From an uncultured Corynebacterium sp. (GTDB lineage Bacteria; Actinomycetota; Actinomycetes; Mycobacteriales; Mycobacteriaceae): DNA of 10,988 nucleotides. Positions within the stretch are counted from its first letter, which is position 1, and each line of letters opens with the position of its first letter. The notes under the pieces were generated by a model that worked only from the letters and a program-made list of their open reading frames with translations, was not told the DNA's origin and did not search any database. Made by a program: the position numbers and the translations under genes. Location: the NCBI RefSeq assembly GCF_943914015.1, contig NZ_CALUAK010000086.1:1-10988 (forward strand). Reading direction: 5' to 3'. This document shows, piece after piece, positions 1-5,394 of this stretch.

Positions 1-25
1 AAACAAACAAAAAGTAGTACATCAA

Positions 26-50
26 CACACTATCGAGTTCTCACACAACA
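26..50 (-). promoter_or_regulatory. rRNA-operon leader boxA-type antitermination element (leftward)
   Basis: The minus strand reads TGTTGTGTGAGAACTC followed by GATAGTGTG. This closely resembles the boxA motif of actinobacterial pre-rRNA leaders (TGTTGTTTGAGAACTC), where NusB and S10 bind to stop premature termination. It is followed on the minus strand by a T-rich run to the window edge, as is usual before 16S. No 16S sequence lies to its right, so this should be the operon leader and not the 16S-23S spacer. The 16S gene itself would lie outside the window and is inferred. Confidence 0.65.
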
Positions 51-67
51 TGTACCCACAACAAAAG

Positions 68-83
68 CACCCTGTGAAGGGTG
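68..83 (-). promoter_or_regulatory. Small hairpin upstream of boxA (boxB-like)
   Basis: CACCC and GGGTG arms enclose a 6-base loop on the minus strand, followed by CTTTTGT. It sits between the candidate promoter and the boxA element, which is the boxB-boxA order of rRNA leaders. The stem is only 5 bp, and it could equally be a weak attenuator. Confidence 0.35.
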
Positions 84-133
84 TTTCAATCGGGGGATTG
101 TTAGTTCAGCTCGTTGCTGACCAACGAGAAATA

Positions 134-161
134 ACAATAGCACACGCAGTTTATTTGGCAA
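134..161 (-). promoter_or_regulatory. Candidate promoter of the leftward rRNA operon
   Basis: On the minus strand TTGCCA (161-156) and TATTGT (139-134) are separated by 16 bp. The -10 is preceded by TGC, which gives an extended -10. It lies about 85 bases upstream of the boxA element. The positions are seen directly; promoter function is inferred, and other rRNA promoters may lie further right. Confidence 0.45.
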
Positions 162-324
162 ATCCGCAGGTGGTGGGCGTTTTGGCGAAAATTCGACATG
201 GGAAATGGCGATTATTTGGTCTACGAGAGCAATCGTTCCAGGCTAAGCACCCTCAGTTACACCTTTAACTTCATTTTCAGGCATATTGGAAGGGAACATT
301 TAGTTAAGGACGGATTTAGGAGCC

Positions 325-1551
325 ATGCTTGAAAGAACAATGGTGTTCGTGGACACTTCCTATTTACTCGCGAGCTTTTACAACTCGTGGGAGACAGGTG
401 CCCGCGCGCAATTAGAAATTGACCTCCCTGAGGTAGTAGCCCAACTGAAAGGAATGATTGAAGACCAATTAGGACAGCCCATTCACCGGCAGATGTGGTA
501 CGACGGGATCCCGGATTCCGGTCCACATCGCTATCACCGCGCGTTGCGCGCGTGTAATGGCGTGCAGCTTAGAGTGGGACAACTCATTGAGTGGGGCGAA
601 CGGCGCACCCAAAAGGCCGTCGACACGCGTCTGGTGGCTGACCTTGTGCTGGCCGGCGTGCACCAGACGTGCTCCGATGCCGTGCTCGTGTCTGGTGATG
701 CAGACATGATCCCCGGGGTGAACGAGGCCACCAATGCGGGCGTACGCGTTCACCTGTACGGATTTGGGTGGGATTCGATGTCGTCGGCGCTGCGGCACGC
801 GTGCGATACGACGACGATTCTCGACCCGCGCGAGGACTTTGCGGACTGCATGCAGCTGCATGTGCTCGAGGGGCCGCTGCCACCGGTTGTGCCGTCGGTG
901 AAGCCGATTGGCGATGCGGAACCTCTGGAGGTGGCCGAGTCGACGCTTATTCCCCAGGAGGCAGCGGAGGCTGGGAAGCCACCGGTGGCGGAGGAACCGA
1001 GCGTCGAAAAGCAAGAAGAGACCAGGCCGACCCGGCCGGGTGAGCCGGCGGACCGCGATGATGCGGTGAACTCGTTGTCCGACCCGCGGACGTCGATGTC
1101 GCAGGACGATGACCATGACGACGAGATGATGGAGCACGACATCGTCACGGAAAAGCCCACGCCCGCCGACGTCGTGGCGAAGGCTGAGGCGAAGGAGGAG
1201 AAGAAACCCAAGCCGAACCCCTCGATGATGGCGCCGCGGCGGAAGTTGCGGTCGCGGTATGTGCCGCTGCCGAATGAGGTGTGGGCCTCGGCGGGCTTCC
1301 AAACCCCGTTTGACGTGGGACAACAGTACGCATCGTGGTGGTACGACCATGCGGCGACGGCGGAGCAACGCGACTCCGCACACCTGCTATCTGGTGGCGG
1401 CCTCCCCCCGGAGATCGACCGCCCGCTCCTGCAGTTCGCATGCGAGACTCTGCACGAGTACACGCTGAGCGAGACGCAGCGCGTCAACCTACGCGACGGA
1501 TTCCACTCGGGCATCCGCGGCGTACTTGTCAACATCAACAATCGGAAATAA
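325..1551 (+). CDS. NYN (PIN-like) domain protein, putative ribonuclease
   Basis: A 408-residue protein. Residues 6-168 look like a NYN/DUF88 domain, a metal-dependent nuclease fold. The conserved acidic positions are present: D10 in FVDTSYL, D100 and D105 in KAVDTRLVADL, and D125 and D127 in the SGDAD motif. Residues about 185-300 are a low-complexity acidic and proline-rich linker, including a DDDHDDEMMEHD stretch. Residues about 305-403 form a separate, probably helical domain that I do not recognise. Bacterial NYN proteins are generally expected to cleave RNA; the substrate here is unknown. AGGAG at 318-322 is only 2 bases from ATG 325, so the in-frame ATG at 340 is a possible alternative start. 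The gene stands alone, divergent from the rRNA leader and closed by a strong terminator. The family call is fairly sure; the cellular role is open. Confidence 0.85.
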   Translation: MLERTMVFVDTSYLLASFYNSWETGARAQLEIDLPEVVAQLKGMIEDQLGQPIHRQMWYDGIPDSGPHRYHRALRACNGVQLRVGQLIEWGERRTQKAVDTRLVADLVLAGVHQTCSDAVLVSGDADMIPGVNEATNAGVRVHLYGFGWDSMSSALRHACDTTTILDPREDFADCMQLHVLEGPLPPVVPSVKPIGDAEPLEVAESTLIPQEAAEAGKPPVAEEPSVEKQEETRPTRPGEPADRDDAVNSLSDPRTSMSQDDDHDDEMMEHDIVTEKPTPADVVAKAEAKEEKKPKPNPSMMAPRRKLRSRYVPLPNEVWASAGFQTPFDVGQQYASWWYDHAATAEQRDSAHLLSGGGLPPEIDRPLLQFACETLHEYTLSETQRVNLRDGFHSGIRGVLVNINNRK

Positions 1552-1576
1552 ATGTTCACGTGCGCTTCCGACGCAC

Positions 1577-1618
1577 GGGCCCCGACCACAGGTGATGGTC
1601 GGGGCCCACTTTATTTTT
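1577..1618 (+). terminator. Rho-independent terminator of the NYN gene
   Basis: GGGCCCCGACCA (1577-1588) and its exact complement (1596-1607) form a 12-bp stem with a 7-base loop, followed by ACTTTATTTTT. It lies 25 bases after the stop codon of the NYN gene. It is one of the strongest terminators in the window. Confidence 0.93.
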
Positions 1619-2272
1619 GGCGGGGGCCTCTGGTTTCGTGTCGGAATCTTCTCTACATTTCCTATTATCCGGGTGGACATCTATACGCACCGGTCTACTC
1701 TTTTCTATTTCAAGCCACCCTTTTCCCACGGCCCCCTACTCATGTTTGTAAACCCCCGGAACGGTGATTGCGTGCAACTTGTCGCTCCTTTCGAATCCTG
1801 GGGGTCGATTCCTTTGCTCCCCTCCCCCGCTAGAAGACGAACGCAGAGAATGCACTGACTGAGTGCGAATCCACGTGTCGATTCGGGGTAGTTGGTACCG
1901 TGTGTCCGCGTAGTTCGTGTTATGTGTCACTACGCATCGACCAAGGCCTACAGTTTCCGCAATACGACCACAGGTGATTCAATAGCAACGAAAAGCATTC
2001 GAAAACAGGAAAAGGCAGGTCGCTACCAATGTGTAAAACCTGCACATTCGTACCGACCTGCGCTAACCCCGAGAAACCTTCACCACATAAGATTATTACA
2101 CAAGGAACACTGCCGAGGGAGGTAATATCAAATGGTTTACGTACCCCTCCATATGTAGTGGTATTCCGATACTTGAGGACATTTACTCATGTACATCAAA
2201 ACCCGGAAGTACCACCAAAGGATCTTCTATCCGTAGCATCACAAACAAAGCAACCTTCAAAAGGAAACCCTC
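1619..2272. other. Gene-poor AT-richer intergenic stretch
   Basis: About 650 bases without a convincing gene. The composition becomes more AT-rich towards the right. I see a small dyad, CGAATC (1866-1871) with GATTCG (1880-1885). A 14-base word at 1965-1978 (CGACCACAGGTGAT) also occurs inside the terminator at 1583-1596, which is close to chance expectation. A 90-codon open frame at 2029-2301 (+) begins MCKTCTFVPTC, but its codon choice and composition do not look coding. No tRNA, insertion-sequence ends or CRISPR were found. Confidence 0.5.
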
Positions 2273-2293
2273 CACGACTCCATCAAAGCCGTG
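2273..2293 (-). terminator. Weak hairpin terminator of the bacteriocin-like operon
   Basis: On the minus strand CACGGCT and AGTCGTG pair over 7 bp with one G-U, around a 7-base loop. They are followed by GAGGGTTTCCTTTTG. The hairpin begins 10 bases after the stop codon of the small membrane protein. The T run is broken, so this is a modest candidate. Confidence 0.35.
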
Positions 2294-2303
2294 TTAGTTA
2301 AAA

Positions 2304-2486
2304 CTATTTTCTGCTCTTTCTTGCAACAGCGGACCAGTAAATAATACAACCAATCGCTCCCGCGATAGACATAGAAGGCCCCGCAGAAACAAGGATGTTT
2401 GACGTATCAGGTGAGAACAACTTCAGTACAGTTAGAACTACACCTATAAGGGTGAATGCGATAAGGAAAATTCTCAATTTCTTCAT
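2304..2486 (-). CDS. Small two-helix membrane protein, immunity-like
   Basis: 60 residues from ATG 2486, beginning MKKLRIFLIAFTLIG. There are two hydrophobic segments, about residues 5-23 and 30-52, with basic ends (N-terminal KK and R, C-terminal ARKSRK). That predicts a two-pass membrane hairpin. I prefer ATG 2486 because AGTAGG sits 8 bases upstream. A GTG at 2495 directly abuts the stop of the previous gene and would add three residues, but it has no well-spaced ribosome site. The upstream gene's stop codon lies within this gene's ribosome-binding region, so the two are very likely co-transcribed and coupled. Small membrane proteins placed right after a bacteriocin gene often give self-immunity. 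That role is an inference from position and shape only; no family was recognised. Confidence 0.65.
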   Translation of the reverse strand: MKKLRIFLIAFTLIGVVLTVLKLFSPDTSNILVSAGPSMSIAGAIGCIIYWSAVARKSRK

Positions 2487-2495
2487 AGAAGACAC

Positions 2496-3134
2496 CTACT
2501 GCGACCAGCACCCTCCGCCGACGAAAATTTTCACACCATGACCCCAAGAATTGCAGAGACCTACAAGACCTGAAGAGACCGCCAAAAGACCAGCAATACC
2601 CCCGGCGATTACTGGCCCAACTCCCGTTTCTGCTGTGATAAATGCAGCTAAACCAGCTACACCCGCTCCAGCTGTATATGCGTTCTGCACTGCTGTTGCA
2701 GAGCAGCTATTGAGCAGAACAGCGGGGGGAGTTATTTGAAATCCATTCCGCCCCTCGCAAGCAGCGCGGAGTTGAGTCAAGGCTGGCTCAATACGAGTCG
2801 CCTCCTCCTGTAGCAACACAAGATCTGACGAATCTGCGTCGATTTCCCAACCTTGAGAAAGGAGGGCAGCGGAATACTCATCGAGCACAGCCGAATCTAT
2901 AGAGGAATTGCTTTTAGCGTGCGAATAATCGAATGTAGTGTTTTCTACGTCGATGAATTTCTCCATCGACTCAAAAGAGGCCCGCTCTTCAGGAGTTAGT
3001 AAACTCTCCTTTTCAGAGACCGAAACCTTCTCATTCGTCAACGGCACTGGTTCTGCGGACACTATTGGGGCAACCGGACTAGCGACCATTAGTGAGGCCG
3101 TGACTGCGGTCACGCACCTATGAAAAATATTCAT
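2496..3134 (-). CDS. Secreted Gly/Ala-rich four-Cys protein, possible bacteriocin precursor
   Basis: 212 residues. A signal peptide is clear: a basic n-region with H5 and R6, a hydrophobic core, and probable cleavage after VSA at residue 27. Residues 28-123 are hydrophilic and acidic, like a propeptide or chaperone-like leader. Residues 124-212 differ sharply: two hydrophobic Gly/Ala-rich stretches (about 151-169 and 172-193) are framed by C126, C144, C194 and C209, ending in a short Gly-rich, cysteine-containing tail. Four cysteines could make two disulfides. This plan (signal, acidic pro-region, compact hydrophobic Cys-containing C-terminus) recalls proteolytically released bacteriocins such as halocin C8, but no homology was shown. 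GAAAGG lies 6 bases before the ATG. The unit is more AT-rich than its neighbours, which suggests acquisition. The alternative is a secreted protein of unknown function. Confidence 0.75.
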   Translation of the reverse strand: MNIFHRCVTAVTASLMVASPVAPIVSAEPVPLTNEKVSVSEKESLLTPEERASFESMEKFIDVENTTFDYSHAKSNSSIDSAVLDEYSAALLSQGWEIDADSSDLVLLQEEATRIEPALTQLRAACEGRNGFQITPPAVLLNSCSATAVQNAYTAGAGVAGLAAFITAETGVGPVIAGGIAGLLAVSSGLVGLCNSWGHGVKIFVGGGCWSQ

Positions 3135-3185
3135 CTCTCACCTTTCAAAACGTCGGAAATATTGCAATTTGCAGGAGCTTTTTCC

Positions 3186-3213
3186 ATAGTAACATAGATT
3201 GCATAATATTGAA
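3186..3213 (-). promoter_or_regulatory. Candidate promoter of the bacteriocin-like operon
   Basis: On the minus strand TTCAAT (3213-3208), a 16-bp spacer and TACTAT (3191-3186) preceded by TGT form an extended -10 promoter. It lies 51 bases upstream of the start codon in a strongly AT-rich stretch. A second -10-like TATTAT lies just upstream. Positions are seen; function is inferred. Confidence 0.45.
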
Positions 3214-3309
3214 GAAAAAGAATTATTAAAAATGATCTTAAAGGTTGATCCCTGTTTAAAGACTGTGTGGCTGGCATTCGGCGTCTAATCAAGTTGCAGG
3301 CCACTCTCA

Positions 3310-3612
3310 GTCAGTGACTCGACGATGCCTTTTCGCCAGATTCAGTTAGCTTGCCGACAAGTAATGTCTAGTCCCACCGTCTCTAATCCGACCTGTCAGC
3401 CTCTTTCCCCGTTGGCCGTCTGTTCCGTCACCAACATTGAGTTCGTCGCGGCGCTCACGTTGGTAATGTGTGAGAAGTTCTTCGGGTCTCCGGAGGATTT
3501 TCAACTACTTCAACCGGTCCGCGTCCTCTGGCGACATATGCGGCCGGACGTAACCGTTGCCCACTAGTTCTACACTGCTCGCAGATTTATGGGGTTCCCG
3601 ATTGGCCACGTT
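3310..3612 (-). pseudogene. Possible remnant of a decayed gene
   Basis: One minus-strand frame reads like protein for about 100 codons but carries in-frame stops: TAG at 3507-3505 and TAA at 3348-3346, with TAG (3615-3613) and TGA (3309-3307) at its ends. The segments include VRPHMSPEDADRLK and LKILRRPEELLTHYQ, followed by RERRDELNV. Local GC is higher than in the islet to its left. There is no usable start or ribosome site. I cannot name the parent family. It may be only a chance open frame, and the opposite-strand frame at 3325-3567 is likely its shadow. Confidence 0.25.
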
Positions 3613-3677
3613 CTAGACACTCCCACCGCCACTCATCAAATGGAACCGACATCAATTAAGCAATCACAGGGACGGGA

Positions 3678-3696
3678 AGTTTCCGATCTGGAAACT
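3678..3696. repeat. 19-bp dyad (hairpin or operator)
   Basis: AGTTTCC (3678-3684) and GGAAACT (3690-3696) are perfect inverted arms around GATCT. There is no adjacent T run, so it is not an obvious terminator. It lies about 65 bases beyond the end of pspA in the intergenic region. Its function is unknown. Confidence 0.4.
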
Positions 3697-3726
3697 CGCG
3701 GTAAATCTGCGCCCTTCAAAACGCTA

Positions 3727-3760
3727 CCAAACACCTAAACGACCCTGTGCGTAGTGTTGG
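3727..3760 (-). terminator. Weak hairpin after pspA
   Basis: On the minus strand CCAACAC and GTGTTTGG can pair with one bulge, just 2 bases after the pspA stop. It is followed by TAGCGTTTTG. The loop is long (about 19 bases) and the T run short, so this is a low-grade terminator candidate. Confidence 0.3.
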
Positions 3761-3762
3761 GG

Positions 3763-4575
3763 TTACTCCTTCTCGGAACCATCCTCGGACGTTGCTGCCG
3801 GCTTTTCCTCCGGTTTCCCCTCGGGCTCCGCAGTAATAGCTTCCGGCTTATCGTCCGCGTGCATCGATGCGCGGATTTCCGCCAGCCGAGCGTTGGCCTT
3901 CATATCCGTGCCCGATGAGGTGATCTCAGACATCTGGGTGTTCACAGCGTTTTGCGTCAGCTCCTGGGCACCAAGCGCATCGGCGTAGCGACGCTCAATC
4001 TTGTCGCGGACCTCGTCCAGAGTGGGGACTGAGGGGTCGCGATCAATAGCGTTGATTTGATCGTTCGCGCGGGTGGCGGTCTCCTGCATCTTCGCCTGGC
4101 GGGCCTGGCTGCGGAGCTCATCAATGGAGCTCATCTGCTGTTCGTAATCGGCCTGCGACTTCTTCGCCTGTGCCATGGCCTGATCGGCGGCGGCGACGGC
4201 CTGCTCGTACATAACCTTCGTCTCATCGATCTGGTTCTCCACGGCGACGAGCTGGGAGGCGCAGATCTCCGCCGAACTCGTGTACTTGGCGGCGCGATCG
4301 GCATCGCCCTTAGCCTGGGCCTCGTCGGCGGCCTGGAGAGCCGTCTTCGTCTTTTCCTGCAGCGTGGCCTGGTCTTGGAGCAGCCGGTTGAGCTTTAACT
4401 CCAGGGCCTTCTTATCGCCGACGATCTTTGCCGCCTGCTCCTGGATCTGGGCTGCCTGCTTCTTCGATTCCTCGGCCGCCTGGTTTATCTGGACCTCTGG
4501 GTCAGCGTTGTCTTCGATCTTCTTGTCCAGCGAGGAGGTGAGATATTTCCACCCCTTCTTAAACGGGTTAGCCAT
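3763..4575 (-). CDS. pspA: PspA/IM30 family envelope-stress protein
   Basis: 270 residues. PspA/IM30 proteins are peripheral membrane proteins related to ESCRT-III. They coat and stabilise the inner membrane under stress, and in actinobacteria the mycobacterial homologue is the 35-kDa antigen Rv2744c. Visible evidence: an N-terminal amphipathic segment MANPFKKGWKYLTSSL, then a long Gln/Ala/Lys-rich coiled coil over about residues 27-175 with motifs such as LNRLLQDQATLQEK and ADQAMAQAKKSQ. A short helix follows (DEVRDKIERRYADALG, about 187-202). The C-terminal tail (241-270) is Pro/Glu-rich and probably disordered. AAGGAG lies 10 bases before the ATG. The gene is monocistronic, between a weak hairpin and its own promoter region with a striking dyad. 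I see no clgR-like or PspC partner in the window. The family call is confident; regulation is open. Confidence 0.88.
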   Translation of the reverse strand: MANPFKKGWKYLTSSLDKKIEDNADPEVQINQAAEESKKQAAQIQEQAAKIVGDKKALELKLNRLLQDQATLQEKTKTALQAADEAQAKGDADRAAKYTSSAEICASQLVAVENQIDETKVMYEQAVAAADQAMAQAKKSQADYEQQMSSIDELRSQARQAKMQETATRANDQINAIDRDPSVPTLDEVRDKIERRYADALGAQELTQNAVNTQMSEITSSGTDMKANARLAEIRASMHADDKPEAITAEPEGKPEEKPAATSEDGSEKE

Positions 4576-4630
4576 GATCCACGAGCTCCTTTTCTAAAAA
4601 GTATTCTGTAGCACTCGGCCAACGAGGAAG

Positions 4631-4651
4631 TCACTAATGGCCTATTAGTGA
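4631..4651. promoter_or_regulatory. 21-bp perfect dyad, candidate operator of pspA
   Basis: TCACTAAT (4631-4638) and ATTAGTGA (4644-4651) are perfect 8-bp inverted arms around GGCCT. The dyad lies 56-76 bases before the pspA start and 2 bases from a -10-like hexamer. The predicted transcription start would fall inside it. It has the shape of a repressor site for a dimeric regulator. It does not match the ClgR (CGC-N5-GCG) or GlxR (TGTGA-N6-TCACA) consensus as I know them. It could also form an RNA hairpin in the 5' leader. Confidence 0.5.
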
Positions 4652-4653
4652 AC

Positions 4654-4659
4654 ATTCTA
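4654..4659 (-). promoter_or_regulatory. Candidate -10 element of pspA
   Basis: TAGAAT on the minus strand, 79 bases before the pspA start codon. It is a good -10 match, but no -35 of note was seen at the proper distance, which is common in actinobacterial promoters. It directly precedes the 21-bp dyad. Confidence 0.4.
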
Positions 4660-4872
4660 GGCTGTTTGCGCCGTACGTGCTTTGCACTCGGTGGTGACGG
4701 AGCGGGAAAGACATGCGCTTCGCGTTATTTTTCTGGCGTCCTGGGGTAACAAAAGGTACCGTTTTGGACGGTAGCAGGTTTGACCGCCTGGGGTTTCCGC
4801 AGGTTTGCAGCAACAGACGGTTAAGTTTTGTCTGGGGCGGGAACCTATGGGGAGCGCCGGAGGAGTGAGGGG

Positions 4873-4909
4873 ACACAAAACCCCGCCGCATGGGGTGCAT
4901 ACGGCGAGG
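4873..4909 (-). terminator. Rho-independent terminator of thioredoxin
   Basis: On the minus strand CCTCGCCGTATG and CATGCGGCGGGG form a 12-bp stem with two G-U pairs and loop CACCC, followed by TTTTGTGT. It starts 15 bases after the stop codon. This strong terminator separates thioredoxin from pspA, so pspA needs its own promoter. Confidence 0.9.
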
Positions 4910-4923
4910 TACGAGGAGAAAAC

Positions 4924-5295
4924 TTACTGGTTGTTTTCCTGCTGGGCTGCGACCTGGCGGCGGACGTCGTCCATGTCGAGGCCCTTGACCTGCTGGATAA
5001 GGTTCTCCAGTGCCGGGGCAGGAAGGGCGCCGGCCTCGCGGTACACGAGGATCTGATCGCGGAAGATCATGAGCGTCGGGATGGACTGAATCTGCAGGGC
5101 TGCAGCAAGACCCTGGTTGGCCTCGGTATCGAGCTTGCCGAAGACAGCATCCGGGTGCTCCTCGGAGGCCTTCTCAAAGGTGGGGCCGAAGGCGCGGCAG
5201 GGGCCGCACCAGCTGGCCCAGCAATCGACAAGCACAATGCCATCCTTTTGAATGGTGTCCTGGAAATTCTGTTCGTTAACCTCAATGGTTGCCAT
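4924..5295 (-). CDS. trxA: Thioredoxin
   Basis: 123 residues, the size of a cytoplasmic thioredoxin with a short C-terminal extension. The WCGPC active site is at residues 29-33 (C30, C33). The buried aspartate D24 and the cis-proline loop SIPTL (P73) are present. It reduces protein disulfides and is itself recharged by thioredoxin reductase; no reductase gene is in the window. An extra cysteine, C25, precedes the active site. The tail (about 108-123, Gln/Asn-rich) goes beyond the usual fold. AAGGAG lies 9 bases before ATG 5295. The gene is 99 bases downstream of dnaB on the same strand, with a 13-bp palindrome in the gap, and is closed by a strong terminator. The gene-symbol suffix varies between genomes (trxA or trxB1). 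Confidence 0.93.
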   Translation of the reverse strand: MATIEVNEQNFQDTIQKDGIVLVDCWASWCGPCRAFGPTFEKASEEHPDAVFGKLDTEANQGLAAALQIQSIPTLMIFRDQILVYREAGALPAPALENLIQQVKGLDMDDVRRQVAAQQENNQ

Positions 5296-5331
5296 GCCAC
5301 GTAACTCCTTACACGGTCTAATCTGTCAAGC

Positions 5332-5344
5332 TACCGTCACGGTA
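5332..5344. repeat. 13-bp palindrome between dnaB and thioredoxin
   Basis: TACCGT and ACGGTA flank a single C, lying 37 bases before the thioredoxin start codon and 51 bases after the dnaB stop. No T run follows on the minus strand, so it is more likely an operator or a chance dyad than a terminator. A TTGACA hexamer at 5325-5330 (minus) is nearby but has no -10 at a workable position. Confidence 0.35.
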
Positions 5345-5394
5345 ACCGCTGTCGTACGTGTGCAACGATACAGACCCGCCATTCATTCCATCCA

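Noticed and set aside
50..268. 72-codon plus-strand frame upstream of the NYN gene
   Set aside because: It starts inside the boxA element, has no ribosome site and no family features, and overlaps the probable rRNA promoter.
1760..1830. TTCGAATCC-like T-arm word suggesting a tRNA or tRNA fragment
   Set aside because: The flanking 5-bp T-stem does not pair, and no acceptor, D or anticodon arms can be built.
1583..1978. 14-base exact repeat CGACCACAGGTGAT at 1583-1596 and 1965-1978
   Set aside because: One copy is the terminator stem and loop. A single 14-base match in 11 kb is near chance expectation, and there is no third copy or flanking symmetry.
2029..2301. 90-codon plus-strand frame beginning MCKTCTFVPTC with three early cysteines
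   Set aside because: Proline-rich with mixed codon use unlike neighbouring genes, only a weak AGG upstream, and it runs almost into the stop of the convergent gene. No family resemblance.
5325..5330. TTGACA hexamer on the minus strand upstream of thioredoxin
   Set aside because: The -10 position 17 bp on would overlap the ribosome-binding site, so it cannot drive this gene in the usual way.
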